NCBI RefSeq assembly: GCF_007827045.1
Contig: NZ_RPFW01000002.1
Location: forward strand, 992,001 to 1,056,000
Source of the DNA: Trebonia kvetii
Lineage (GTDB): Bacteria; Actinomycetota; Actinomycetes; Streptosporangiales; Streptosporangiaceae
Reading direction: 5' to 3'
Length of the DNA stretch: 64,000 bases
Numbering within the stretch: position 1 is the stretch's first letter; every line of letters starts with the position of its first letter. Under the pieces are notes generated by a model, which worked only from the letters and a program-made list of their open reading frames with translations, had not been told where the DNA came from and did not search any database. Positions 1-8,429 of this stretch are shown here, in pieces. The translations under genes and the position numbers were made by a program.

Positions 1-770
1 AGCGAACGGTTGCGCCCGCAGATGACGGCGACGTCGACGTTGTCCACCTGCCGCAAGATCGCGGCGGCCCGGCGGCGCAGCCCGCCTGAGCCCTCGGCGC
101 CGCCGGTTAGCACGACGAGAAAATCCCCCTGGACACCGAGTTCCCGCTTGAGCTCCTTGCGCTCCGCCTCATCGAGCGGCGGCTGGCAGAACTCGGCGGC
201 GACCGGCAGTCCGAGCGGCACGAAACGGTCGGGCTCGGCGTCGTCCTTGGCGCAGCGCGCGGCCATCTCCTCGGACGGCACCACGACCCGGTCGACGGGG
301 GCGTCCCGCCAGGACAGGTGCGCGGTGATCAGGTCGGTGATGACGGTGACCACCGGGGGCAGCACGCCGCCGCGGTCGCGCGCGCGGACCGCGGGGTCGG
401 CGGTCATCGGGTGGAACGCCACGATGAGCGCGGGCCTGCACGACTCGGCCGCCCTGGCGACGCTGCCGTACACCGGGGCCATGATCGTGTGGCGGACCGC
501 GGCGAGCACCCGCGGTGAGTCGCTTGTCCGCCAGAACAGCCACCACAGCCAGGGCGTGAGCCGGATGCACGGGCCGTAGAGCCCGGCGAACCAGCGCAGC
601 GGGCGGGCCACGTCGGGTCCGCGCAGCGGGTCCCAGATGACGGGGACGAACCGGCCGGGCAGCGCCCGCTCCAGCGCCTGCGCGACGGCCGCCGCGGCGC
701 TGCGGTGCCCGCCGCCGGTGTCGCCGATGAGAAAGAGCAACGGCTGGGGCGGCTGTTCAGGGCTAGCCAT
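1..770 (-). CDS. MGDG synthase-like glycosyltransferase (partial, cut by left edge)
   Basis: Reading leftward from ATG 768-770, the protein begins MASPEQPPQPLLFLIGDTGG. It carries the GDTGGGHRSAA glycine-rich loop near residues 16-26 that marks the N-terminal domain of the monogalactosyldiacylglycerol synthase/MurG-like (GT28-type) glycosyltransferases. Later blocks such as VIVAFHPMTADP and VVTVITDLITAHLSW fit that domain, where the acceptor lipid binds. The 256 codons present hold the N-terminal domain and the start of the nucleotide-sugar domain; the rest lies outside the window. The start overlaps the stop of the upstream GT4 gene by 8 bp, so the two are probably translated together and may act on the same glycolipid. 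The substrate cannot be read from the sequence. Confidence 0.8.
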   Translation of the reverse strand, partial: MASPEQPPQPLLFLIGDTGGGHRSAAAAVAQALERALPGRFVPVIWDPLRGPDVARPLRWFAGLYGPCIRLTPWLWWLFWRTSDSPRVLAAVRHTIMAPVYGSVARAAESCRPALIVAFHPMTADPAVRARDRGGVLPPVVTVITDLITAHLSWRDAPVDRVVVPSEEMAARCAKDDAEPDRFVPLGLPVAAEFCQPPLDEAERKELKRELGVQGDFLVVLTGGAEGSGGLRRRAAAILRQVDNVDVAVICGRNRS

Positions 771-2094
771 CACTCACCTTCACGTGTTCTGCTATGCCGC
801 GGCGCGCGAGCCCGCGGTAGATGGATTCCCACCGGGCGAGCAGGAGATGCCGGTCGTGGTCGGCGATGATGCGCGCCGACGCCTTGCCCATGCGCGCCCG
901 CAGCGCCCGGTCGCGGCAGAGCAGGTCGAGGCAGTCGGCGACGTGCGCGGCCCGTCCCGGCCTGGCGAGGAAGCCGTTCTCCCCCGCGTGCACCAGTTCG
1001 GCGAGCGCGCCCGCCTCGACCGCGACGACCGGCAGCCCGCTCGCCATCGCCGCCATGGTGGCAAGCGATTGCAGTTCGGCCTGCGACGCGATCGCGAACA
1101 CGTCGGCAAGCCGGTACAGGCCGGGCAGGTCCTCGTCGGGCACGAAGCCGAGAAACCGCACCCGGCCGGCCACCCCGTAGTGGCGGGCGAGCGAGCGCAG
1201 CCCGCTGTCCTCGGGGCCGGTGCCCGCGAGGGCGAGCACCGGGGCGGCGCCGTCGGAGCTGCCGCCTTCGTTGCTGGCCCAGTCAATGTCGCCGGCGCCG
1301 AGCCTGGCGAGCGCGGCGATGAGCACATCAGCCCGCTTCTCCGGGCTGAGCCTGCCGACCGACAGGATGACGGGACGGTCCGCGGGCAGCGCGTACCGCG
1401 ACCGCAGCTCCTCATCGCGGGCACCCGGCGAGAACCGCGCCAGGTCGACGCCGTTCGACACGGCCTGCGACGGCACCCGCAGCCCGTGCTCGCGCAGCAG
1501 CCGCAGCGCCGTCGCGGTCGGCGCGGTGACCAGGTCGCAGCGGTTCGCGAACCCGGTGACGAAGCCGTAAAACGCGGCGTCCCTGGCACGCGAGCCCAGC
1601 CGCGCGGCCGGGCTCACCGTCCCGGTCCCCGTGCCCTCGGCGGTGCGCGCCATCGCGGGCCAGACGTTGAGCGGCAGGTAGTGGTTGGTGTAGATCACCG
1701 GGACGCCGTGCCGCCGCGCCCCACGCCTGGCCGCGACGCCGAGCGTCAGCGGCGAGTGCAGGTGCAGCACGTCGGGGGCGAACTCGTCGATCGCCTGGCC
1801 GGCCACCGCCGGCGACAGCAGCCCGAGCCGCTGGCCCTCGTACCAGGGCCACGGCAGCGAGCCGCGGTAGTCCACGGCAGGCTGGCCGGCGGACGGCTCG
1901 CCCGCAGACGGCTTCGCGCCGTCACCGGCCGAGGTGCCCGCGGTGCCGCCGGCCGAGGTGCCTGCGCCGCGCATGCTGGCGCCCGGGGCGATGACCGCGA
2001 CGGCGTGCCCGCGCTCCGCCAGCCCGCGCGCGAGTTCCTCCGTCACGGTCGGCACGCCGCCGACCATCGGCTGGTACTGGTCCGTCACGATCAT
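763..2094 (-). CDS. GT4-family glycosyltransferase
   Basis: A GT-B retaining glycosyltransferase of family 4. The chosen ATG at 2092-2094 gives MIVTDQYQPMVGGVPTVTEE, the expected first beta strand and glycine loop of the acceptor domain; upstream in-frame residues look non-coding. The nucleotide-sugar domain has SVGRLSPEKRADVLIAAL and the C-terminal EX7E-type region around FAIASQAELQSLATMAAMA, followed by GLPVVAVEAGALAELV. About 443 aa, somewhat longer than usual because of an Ala/Gly/Thr/Ser-rich insertion near residues 40-75. The family includes PimB-like mannosyltransferases and sugar transferases for glycolipids. The 8-bp overlap with the downstream MGDG-like gene suggests successive steps of one glycolipid pathway; this is inference. 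Confidence 0.85.
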   Translation of the reverse strand: MIVTDQYQPMVGGVPTVTEELARGLAERGHAVAVIAPGASMRGAGTSAGGTAGTSAGDGAKPSAGEPSAGQPAVDYRGSLPWPWYEGQRLGLLSPAVAGQAIDEFAPDVLHLHSPLTLGVAARRGARRHGVPVIYTNHYLPLNVWPAMARTAEGTGTGTVSPAARLGSRARDAAFYGFVTGFANRCDLVTAPTATALRLLREHGLRVPSQAVSNGVDLARFSPGARDEELRSRYALPADRPVILSVGRLSPEKRADVLIAALARLGAGDIDWASNEGGSSDGAAPVLALAGTGPEDSGLRSLARHYGVAGRVRFLGFVPDEDLPGLYRLADVFAIASQAELQSLATMAAMASGLPVVAVEAGALAELVHAGENGFLARPGRAAHVADCLDLLCRDRALRARMGKASARIIADHDRHLLLARWESIYRGLARRGIAEHVKVSDG

Positions 2095-2359
2095 GACGCG
2101 CAGCCCACCAGCCCGCGCGCCGGTGCTCAACGCCGGTTCCTGCGGGTGTGGCCGGTGACGGACCCACGGCCGGCGCCCATCACGTTGCCTTCCATGTACA
2201 TCGCACATGATGCCAGCGTTGAGGTAGTAGCGATAGTTGTCATCGCCCGGAAGGATGGTGGATCTCCGCGACGTGCCGGTGAACTCAGGGCCAATGCCCG
2301 CCCGCCACGCGGTGACGTTCCGCCTTTGGTCGTGCCGGGCCCCCGCCGCGGGGCCCCGC

Positions 2360-2938
2360 TCACAGCAGCCGCAGCCAGCTGTCGTGCAGCGGCCAGGTGG
2401 CGCGCAGCGTGCCGCCGACCGGGAGCGCGGCCCAGTCGCGGTAGAGCCGGCGCACCCCGGCGCCCGCCACCCTGATCTGCTCGTCGTCGAGCCGGGCGGC
2501 CAGTGCGGCGGCCCCGGTGCGGCGCAGTCGGTCGCGCACCCCGTCGGGGGTGTCGGGCCCGTCGCCCCAGCGGTTCAGTATGGCGTTGACGGCGGCCTTG
2601 GCGACCTTGTGACCGGGCCAGGTGGTCTCGGCGAGGTCATCGAACGGTGCATCGGTGACCAGCCGGATCCGGCCATTGCGCCTGGTCACCGCCCGGTTCG
2701 CCGGCGCGAACCCGCCGGCCGCGAGCGTGCCCCACAGGCCGTCGTCCAAGCCGAGCACCGACTCGACCACCAGGTGCGGCAGGTCATGGATGACATGGAC
2801 CGCCGCGCGGTGCGCGGACCCGTCCGGGAACGACAGCCAGGTCCGGTCGCCGGCCGGCGTCTCACCCTTCACGATCGCGACATCCGCCACCACGCTGAAC
2901 GTCGGCGCCTCCGTCACGAAATGACACGATAGCGTCAC
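2360..2938 (-). CDS. conserved hypothetical protein
   Basis: A 192-aa protein without signal peptide or membrane segment, which I do not recognise. It starts with GTG at 2936-2938; a second in-frame GTG at 2915-2917 (VTEAPTFSVVADVAI) is an equally possible start. The middle has a beta-rich part (GRIRLVTDAPFDDLAETTWP) and the C-terminal half is Arg/Leu-rich and helical, ending in WPLHDSWLRLL. Codon use matches its neighbours (strong third-position G+C), which is the main support that it is a gene. It stands alone: 60 bp separate it from the upstream fusion gene and about 265 bp from the downstream glycosyltransferase. Confidence 0.6.
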   Translation of the reverse strand: MTLSCHFVTEAPTFSVVADVAIVKGETPAGDRTWLSFPDGSAHRAAVHVIHDLPHLVVESVLGLDDGLWGTLAAGGFAPANRAVTRRNGRIRLVTDAPFDDLAETTWPGHKVAKAAVNAILNRWGDGPDTPDGVRDRLRRTGAAALAARLDDEQIRVAGAGVRRLYRDWAALPVGGTLRATWPLHDSWLRLL

Positions 2939-2998
2939 GACCGCCGGAAAGCCGGGATTTCGCGGGTGTGTCGGGCATTCGCTCGCGGTGCCTGGCGG

Positions 2999-4027
2999 TC
3001 AGCTCCCGGCGGTCAGCCCGAGCTGTCGAAGTAGCTCCGTCTGGTCGAAGAAGAGGTGGACGCTGGTGATCTTGCCTCCATCGCACTCGTAGACGTCGCA
3101 GGCGTCCATCCGCACGGTCCTGCCAGTCGCCGGTATCTCGCCGGCCGGGCCGCGCAGCGTGCCGGTGTGCGTGCCGGTGGCGCGGAACTCGTGCACGCCG
3201 CCCCGGTCGTCGGCATGGATGGCGAGGGTCTCGAGCTGATTGTCCGGGAACGCCTGCTGCCAGGTGTTCCAGATCGTCTCCGCCGCCTCCCTGCCTGTCA
3301 TACGCATTCCGCCGGGCGCTTGCGTCGACATCCGGAACAGGTCCATCCCGGCCATCCAGCCTTCGTAGTCCTTGGTGTTCCAGAGCTCGACGTCGCGCTC
3401 GATCAGCGACCTGGTGTCCCCGTCGCGGATCGAGGTGAATACGAGTTCGTACTCCTCGACGGCGCGGACCTGCAGGTGCATAACCGCCGCCGCGTCGGCG
3501 CGGAGCCGGGCGCTGGCCGCGCGGCTCGTGGCGAGGGCGGCCATGTCCTGCCAGGCGGTAATGACGATGCAGCGCCCGCTGGTGCGGTCGGTCAGCATAT
3601 GCGCGCTTGCCAGCCCCGGCAGGTCCATCAGCTCCGGTGCCGCGCTGTTACGGAACTCCTCGATGAACGCGTCAATGTTCCCGGGAGCGCATTCGACGCG
3701 GGCGAGGCGAACGCCAGCGCCGCGTGCTGGGCGGCTGCGCCGGACGAAGACGGGTACCTCGTAGTGCTCGATCGTCACCGAGCCGCGCACCATTTCGGCC
3801 ATCTCCTTGCGGGCGACCTGGACGGCCTGCTCGCTGGCCGTCATGGCGTCGGCGCTGTCCCAGTAGGAGGCGACGATGCAGGTGCCGAGGTCGGCGTTGA
3901 CAAGGCAGGCGAGGCCCCGGTTGCCGTGCTGGCCCTCGACGTCCGGCCGGACGGTTCCCTCCAGGTAGCGGGTGGCCTCACCGAGCATGGCCGGGTCCCC
4001 GGCCAGCATGTTGATTCGGGCATGCAT
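2999..4027 (-). CDS. ABM-ABM-SnoaL-like fusion protein
   Basis: About 342 aa. The start at 4025-4027 (MHARINMLAGDPAMLGEATR) has AAAGGAC a few bases upstream. Residues about 1-95 and 105-190 look like two tandem antibiotic-biosynthesis-monooxygenase-type (dimeric alpha-beta barrel) modules; the repeated pattern is a helix, a GLA/GLASAH strand (RGLACLVNADLGTCIVASYW; LPGLASAHMLTDRTSGRCIV) and an ASEQA/TSRAA turn. Residues about 205-342 resemble a SnoaL/NTF2-fold domain (RDVELWNTKDYEGWM, WQQAFPDNQLETLAIHADD, FRATGTHTGTL). ABM domains act in cofactor-free oxygenation or as ligand folds, SnoaL folds in cyclisation or binding. The fused function is unknown. No biosynthetic cluster is visible around it. 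Confidence 0.75.
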   Translation of the reverse strand: MHARINMLAGDPAMLGEATRYLEGTVRPDVEGQHGNRGLACLVNADLGTCIVASYWDSADAMTASEQAVQVARKEMAEMVRGSVTIEHYEVPVFVRRSRPARGAGVRLARVECAPGNIDAFIEEFRNSAAPELMDLPGLASAHMLTDRTSGRCIVITAWQDMAALATSRAASARLRADAAAVMHLQVRAVEEYELVFTSIRDGDTRSLIERDVELWNTKDYEGWMAGMDLFRMSTQAPGGMRMTGREAAETIWNTWQQAFPDNQLETLAIHADDRGGVHEFRATGTHTGTLRGPAGEIPATGRTVRMDACDVYECDGGKITSVHLFFDQTELLRQLGLTAGS

Positions 4028-4367
4028 GATCGTTGTCCTTTCGGCAGACTCCGTTCTCTCGCCGTGGTCTCGCGCACGGCGGCTTGTTCCAGACAACCCG
4101 AGTCAGGCGCCTTGCGGGACGACCTAACAGGCGGAGATCCATCGAAAATCGCCATGGTTCTCCGGGATCGCGACGCCTCGCGCATAAGAACCGCTTTCAA
4201 CAAGCGCGCAGCGAGGAGCGGCGTGCCGGCGAGATTGGAGGCGCTGACGGTGGCCGGGCATGGCATGAACCCGTTCCGGCTCATGTCTTTGATCATCCGG
4301 AACGGGTTCATGCTTCGCCGTCAGCGGGGAACTGCTGCGCGCTTCGCGCGCTTGTTGCTGTTATCCC
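4028..4367. other. intergenic region with nested inverted repeat
   Basis: No gene is visible in these 340 bases. The right half holds three nested inverted-repeat arms (see the repeat entry at 4198-4357); the left half, next to the ABM fusion, presumably carries that gene's promoter on the minus strand, but I cannot name -35/-10 boxes with confidence. Confidence 0.6.
4198..4357. repeat. nested inverted repeat, three concentric arm pairs
   Basis: The outer arms are 4198-4209 (caacaagcgcgc) and 4346-4357 (gcgcgcttgttg), exact over 12 bp. The middle arms are 4242-4250 (cgctgacgg) and 4318-4326 (ccgtcagcg), exact over 9 bp. The inner arms are 4263-4279 (gcatgaacccgttccgg) and 4297-4313 (ccggaacgggttcatgc), exact over 17 bp with a 17-base loop. 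The copy begins 10 bp beyond the stop of the ABC permease. It could act as a large terminator for the ABC operon, or be a small palindromic mobile element (MITE-like) or a structured RNA. Confidence 0.8.
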
Positions 4368-6938
4368 CTATTCGAGTGGCTGGCCTGAGACGGCGGACGG
4401 CGCGCGGCCGCCGAGCAGCCAGCCCGCGATCGCGGCGATCAGCGGCATGCCGATGACCAGCAGTCCGATGTCCTGCCAGGGGACGTTACCGAAGGTCTGG
4501 ATGAGGCTCGAGTGCGCCCAGACGACCCCGGCGAGGATGGCGGCGACGGCACCGAGGCCGGCGCCGAGCAGGCCGAGCACCCCGGCGGTGACCCCGGTCA
4601 GCGCCCGCCTGGTGCGCGCGCTCGCCCCGGCGGCGGTGAGCGTCCGCAGGTCGCGGGCGGTCTCGCTGCGGATGAGGCCGACGGTCATCGACAGCACGCC
4701 GAGGGCGAGCAGCAGGCCGCCGAGTGTGGCGCCGTTGCTGATCTCCCCGAGGCTGAGCTGCCCGTTCTTGGTCTCCACGGTGGCACCGGCGGACAGCGCA
4801 GCCTGGCGGGCTCCGTTGATCTGCGCCGGGGTGAGCGCGGCAGGCGCCTGGATCAGCCAGCCGACGGGGACGGGCGTCTCGTGCAGCGCCCTGACCGCCC
4901 GCTCGGTGATTACGGTGTTCGGCATCGAGGTGCCTGCAGGCAGCTTGCTTACCTCCTGGATGACCGGGCTGAGTATGCACAGGCCCGCCGGGCACGGCTC
5001 GTTCGGCGGATTGCCCAGGTACGCGCCGTTGACCAGCGCGAGGCCGCCCGTCGAGGGCAGCCCGGCGCGCACGGTGAGCACGTCAGCCCGCGGGTCAACC
5101 TCGCCCGGGCTGATGCCGAACGCCTTGAGCAGCGCCGGCGTGGCCACCCACGTCGTGCCGCCGAAGCCGCGGCCGTGCAGCGAGATGATCGTGCCGAACT
5201 GGTTCTGCGTCGGCTGGCCGGGCATCGACACGTGGACGCTGACCGGCACGTCGAGCTCGAGCGGCGCCGGGGCGTGCAGTTGCGCCGCGAGGGTGTCCGC
5301 CTGCGCCTTGGCGGCGGCCAGCTTGGCGGCCGGGGTGAACTGCCCGGGACTGACCTGGGTCAGGTCGTTGCCAGGCGTGTAGAAGATGAGCTGGCTCGAG
5401 GTCATGTTCGGCGCGGTGTAGTCGAGCGCGTCGTCGAACCTGACGCTGGCGATGATGATCGCGATGGTGGCGATGAAGACCGCGAACGACACCGCCGCCA
5501 TCGCCGCGCCCGACCGTGACCGGTACCGTTCCAGGTCGCGGACGGCGAGCCTGCTCGCCAGCGGCGCGCGCCAGGCCAGCCGGGCAAGCCGGTCCACCAG
5601 GAACGGCGCGAGCAGCGCGGAGGCGATCTCGCAGCAGATCAGGCCGGCCAGGATGGCGTACCTGCCGCTGTTGCCGCCGCCGTCGTCCCAGCCGCCGGAA
5701 ACGAACAGCAGGAACAGGCCGCCGACGAGGAACAGGATGCCAGGCCGCAGCGACCTGGTGATCAGCTGCGGCGGGTCGACCCGGCCGGAGATCGCGGAGA
5801 CCACGGGCACCTTGGCCACCGCGCGGCCCGGCCACACGGCGGCGATGACCGACGTGGCGACCGCGAGCAGCAGGCCAATGATGATCGCCGGCCAGGGCAG
5901 CGCGAGCGGATCGGTGCGGTGCGCGGTGGCGGTCTCCAGGTGCGGGTAGTACCAGAACCACGCGCCGGCCGCCGCGGCCGCGCCGATGGCCGCGCCCGCC
6001 AGGCCGGCCAGCAGGCCGTCGGCGATCAGCACGAACCGCACGTCGGCCTCGGTCGCGCCGAGCGAAGAGAGCATGCCGAGCGCCCGCTGCCTGCGCTGCG
6101 CCATGACGGTGAACGCGGCCGTGGCGACCAGGCCGATGAAGACCAGGCCGAGCACTGAGACCACGAGCACCACGGTCGCCGGGGACACCAGAGCGTTACT
6201 TGGCTCGGGCGCGGAGACGATCGCGCTTCTCGGTATGACGTTGCCCGCTGCTGACGCGGCGGCGGAGTCCATTGAGATGCCGAGGAAGATCCGCACGTCG
6301 CCCGGGCTGGCAAGCTGGCCAGGCGCGACGAGCGCGAACTCGTCGAGCAGGTTGGATGGGTCCTCCACGATGCCGGTCACCGCGAAGATCCGGCCTGCCG
6401 CTGCGCCCGCCCCCGGGGGCACGTGCCAGGCCGAACCCACGCGGAGGCTGTAGAGCCGCGCAAGCCCGGCGGTAACCGCCACCTGTCCCGCACTTGCCGG
6501 GTAATGCCCGGAGTCGAGTGCGAGCAGCGGCCTGGTGTAGGGCGCCGACGGGTCCTGCGCGCGCAGGTCGGCGCCGCCTGCCTGCCCGGTGGTTATCGGC
6601 AGGTCCTCGATGACGCTCCCGGCGCCGTAGGCCTTCTCGATCCTGGCGATGACGCTGGCCAGGTGCGGGGTGCTGCCAGGCAGCTCGACCCTGGTCCGCG
6701 CGGTGCCGAACGTCCCGGCGTTCGGAGTGCCCGGCGTCGCGGAGCCGACCGCGATGCCGAGCAGCGTCGCGGCGGTGGCCACCGCGATCAGCACCACGAT
6801 CAGGACCCGCTGCCGCCATTCGCGCAGCGCGAGGCGCAGGGCCCAGCGGGACAGCGCGCGGCGCGCCCCCGCGGCGCGGCGTGGGTCCTCGGGCTCGCGG
6901 GCCTGCCGGTCCTCGCGCGCGTACGTGCTCATGCTCAT
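4368..6938 (-). CDS. ABC transporter permease, FtsX/MacB type
   Basis: 856 aa. A membrane helix near residues 45-65 (VLIVVLIAVATAATLLGIAV) is followed by a long extracytoplasmic domain, an FtsX-type bundle around residues 255-370, further helices to about 450, a second extracytoplasmic domain and a final FtsX bundle (LGGLLLALGVLSMTVGLIRS to the C terminus). This doubled FtsX layout is typical of actinobacterial exporters of the macrolide/lipoprotein/bacteriocin type. ATG at 6936-6938 overlaps the ATPase stop by 4 bp (ATGA), so expression is coupled to the upstream ATPase and PadR genes. The substrate is unknown; drug or cell-envelope stress efflux is the usual role. Confidence 0.88.
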   Translation of the reverse strand: MSMSTYAREDRQAREPEDPRRAAGARRALSRWALRLALREWRQRVLIVVLIAVATAATLLGIAVGSATPGTPNAGTFGTARTRVELPGSTPHLASVIARIEKAYGAGSVIEDLPITTGQAGGADLRAQDPSAPYTRPLLALDSGHYPASAGQVAVTAGLARLYSLRVGSAWHVPPGAGAAAGRIFAVTGIVEDPSNLLDEFALVAPGQLASPGDVRIFLGISMDSAAASAAGNVIPRSAIVSAPEPSNALVSPATVVLVVSVLGLVFIGLVATAAFTVMAQRRQRALGMLSSLGATEADVRFVLIADGLLAGLAGAAIGAAAAAGAWFWYYPHLETATAHRTDPLALPWPAIIIGLLLAVATSVIAAVWPGRAVAKVPVVSAISGRVDPPQLITRSLRPGILFLVGGLFLLFVSGGWDDGGGNSGRYAILAGLICCEIASALLAPFLVDRLARLAWRAPLASRLAVRDLERYRSRSGAAMAAVSFAVFIATIAIIIASVRFDDALDYTAPNMTSSQLIFYTPGNDLTQVSPGQFTPAAKLAAAKAQADTLAAQLHAPAPLELDVPVSVHVSMPGQPTQNQFGTIISLHGRGFGGTTWVATPALLKAFGISPGEVDPRADVLTVRAGLPSTGGLALVNGAYLGNPPNEPCPAGLCILSPVIQEVSKLPAGTSMPNTVITERAVRALHETPVPVGWLIQAPAALTPAQINGARQAALSAGATVETKNGQLSLGEISNGATLGGLLLALGVLSMTVGLIRSETARDLRTLTAAGASARTRRALTGVTAGVLGLLGAGLGAVAAILAGVVWAHSSLIQTFGNVPWQDIGLLVIGMPLIAAIAGWLLGGRAPSAVSGQPLE

Positions 6939-7651
6939 GACGACTGCTCAAGCAGCGATTCCGGGCCGGCCGGCGCGGCCGTCTGGTCGACGAAGCGACC
7001 GTCGCGCAGGAACACGATCCGGTCCGCCCAGGAGGCGAGCTGCGCGTCGTGGGTGACCACCACGGCGGCCACGCCGCGCTTGCAGTAGCTGTGGATGAGC
7101 CGCATCACCGACTCGCCGTTCACCGAGTCGAGCGCGCCGGACGGCTCGTCGGCGAGCAGCAGCGTCCGCTCCCCGACGACCGCGCGGGCGATCGCGACCC
7201 GCTGCCGCTCGCCGCCAGACATCTGGTCGGGGAAGTGGCGGGCCCGGTCGGCGAGGCCGAGTTCCTCAAGGGCCTTCAGCGCGGCCAGGTGCGCCTTGCG
7301 CATGGAGGTGCCGTCGAGCTCGAGCGGCAGCGACACATTCTCCGCCGCGGTGAGGCCTGGCAGCAGGTTGAAGTCCTGGAAGACGTAGCCGATAGCGCGG
7401 CGGCGTATCCGCGACTTCGCGCCAGGGGACATCCGCAGCGTGTCCTCGCCGTTGACGAGGACCACGCCGGAAGTCGGCTCCTCCAGCGTGCCCGCGATCG
7501 TCAGCAGGGAAGACTTACCCGACCCGGAGGGGCCCATGACGGCGACCATCTCGCCGGCGGCGACGGTCAGCGACACGTCGCGCAGCGCCTGCACCTCGGC
7601 GGCGCCGCGGCCGTGCACCTTGGATACGGATCGTAGTTCGAGAACGCTCAT
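6935..7651 (-). CDS. ABC transporter ATP-binding protein (MacB/LolD type)
   Basis: 238 aa from ATG 7649-7651 ([16 protein letters not shown]). Walker A is GPSGSGKS (residues 40-47), the Q-loop is in [18 protein letters not shown], the signature is [14 protein letters not shown], Walker B is [13 protein letters not shown] and the switch His is in VVVTHD. These place it in the MacB/LolD/FtsE group that energises FtsX-type permeases. It overlaps the PadR gene by 4 bp upstream and the permease by 4 bp downstream, so it is the middle gene of a three-gene operon. Confidence 0.93.
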   Translation of the reverse strand: MSVLELRSVSKVHGRGAAEVQALRDVSLTVAAGEMVAVMGPSGSGKSSLLTIAGTLEEPTSGVVLVNGEDTLRMSPGAKSRIRRRAIGYVFQDFNLLPGLTAAENVSLPLELDGTSMRKAHLAALKALEELGLADRARHFPDQMSGGERQRVAIARAVVGERTLLLADEPSGALDSVNGESVMRLIHSYCKRGVAAVVVTHDAQLASWADRIVFLRDGRFVDQTAAPAGPESLLEQSS

Positions 7652-8259
7652 CGCCTTACTCCCATCGTGGGTCGGGTAGGCAGCCCGGCGGCGCCCTTGA
7701 GGGCCGTCACCGCCCGGGCGGGGTTCCATCCGTCGGCCAGGGCGCGGCGCAGCCGGGCCTCCGCGGCGTCGAGCCAGCGGACGACGGAGTCAAGCCGGAA
7801 CAGCTCGGAGTCGACGACCAGGGAGAACGCGACGTCGTTGCCGTTGTCGTCCTCCTTCAGCCTGGTCCACTCCTGCATCAGCTGGATCAGGTAACGGCGG
7901 TGCGCCTGGATGACCTCGGACACGTCGGTGTCCGGCACCCGCACCGCGATCAGCACCTTCATCACCAGGTCGTCGCGCGGCGGGGTGGACAGGTCGGGCG
8001 GCACGCGCAGCCAGTGCGCTAGCTCGGTCGTCCCCGCCTCGGTGATCCGGTAGGCCTTCTGCGGCCCGGGCTCCAGCTCTTCTGTGTCTGTCAGAGCCGT
8101 GACCAGGCCGTCGCGCTCGAGCCGCTGCAGCGTCGTGTAGACCTGCCCGACGTTGAGCGGCCACACCTGGCCGGTGTTGGCCTCGAATTCCTCGCGCAGC
8201 TGAAGGCCGTACTTCGGGCCATCGCTGAGCAGCGCGAGCAGCGCGTGACGGACGCTCAT
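7648..8259 (-). CDS. PadR-family transcriptional regulator
   Basis: 203 aa. The N-terminal winged helix (MSVRHALLALLSDGPKYGLQ, then GQVYTTLQRLERDGLV and the wing AYRITEAGTTEL) is diagnostic for PadR. The C-terminal part (PRDDLVMKVLIAVRVPDTDV to RLRRAL) is the Vir_act_alpha_C dimerisation helix pair. The gene is first in an operon with an ABC ATPase and permease, an arrangement in which PadR usually represses its own exporter operon until a ligand binds. A palindrome at 8297-8311 upstream is the probable operator. Confidence 0.92.
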   Translation of the reverse strand: MSVRHALLALLSDGPKYGLQLREEFEANTGQVWPLNVGQVYTTLQRLERDGLVTALTDTEELEPGPQKAYRITEAGTTELAHWLRVPPDLSTPPRDDLVMKVLIAVRVPDTDVSEVIQAHRRYLIQLMQEWTRLKEDDNGNDVAFSLVVDSELFRLDSVVRWLDAAEARLRRALADGWNPARAVTALKGAAGLPTRPTMGVRR

Positions 8260-8296
8260 GCAGTCCCCTTCTCCGCTATAGAACCCCGTATAACTG

Positions 8297-8311
8297 CGAG
8301 TAGCATACTCG
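8297..8311. promoter_or_regulatory. probable PadR operator
   Basis: cgagta-gca-tactcg is a perfect inverted repeat with 3-bp spacer, 38 bp upstream of the padR start. It sits in an AT-rich stretch with gtata/tata flanks on both sides, as expected for a site overlapping the promoter of the minus-strand operon. PadR proteins typically bind such dyads next to their own gene. Confidence 0.6.
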
Positions 8312-8356
8312 GTATATAGGTCGGGAGGCCACCGCCTGGCGGCACTTCGGGGACAT

Positions 8357-8374
8357 CTCAGGGTTAACCCTGAG
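8357..8374. promoter_or_regulatory. 18-bp perfect palindrome
   Basis: ctcagggtt-aaccctgag is a perfect 18-bp palindrome without spacer. It lies between the divergent padR operon and the Rv2466c-like gene starting at 8430, so it could be an operator for either side. It has no U-tract and no gene ends here, so a terminator is unlikely. Confidence 0.5.
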
Positions 8375-8429
8375 CCGGCGGGCGACTGCGGCGTCTTGCG
8401 TCTTGTGGCGCCCGAATAGAGTGGGTGAC

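Noticed and set aside
637..2475. 612-aa plus-strand reading frame over the glycosyltransferase genes
   Set aside because: It is antisense to two genes with clear motifs; its sequence is Arg/Pro/Ala/Gly-rich without any domain, as usual for shadow frames in GC-rich DNA.
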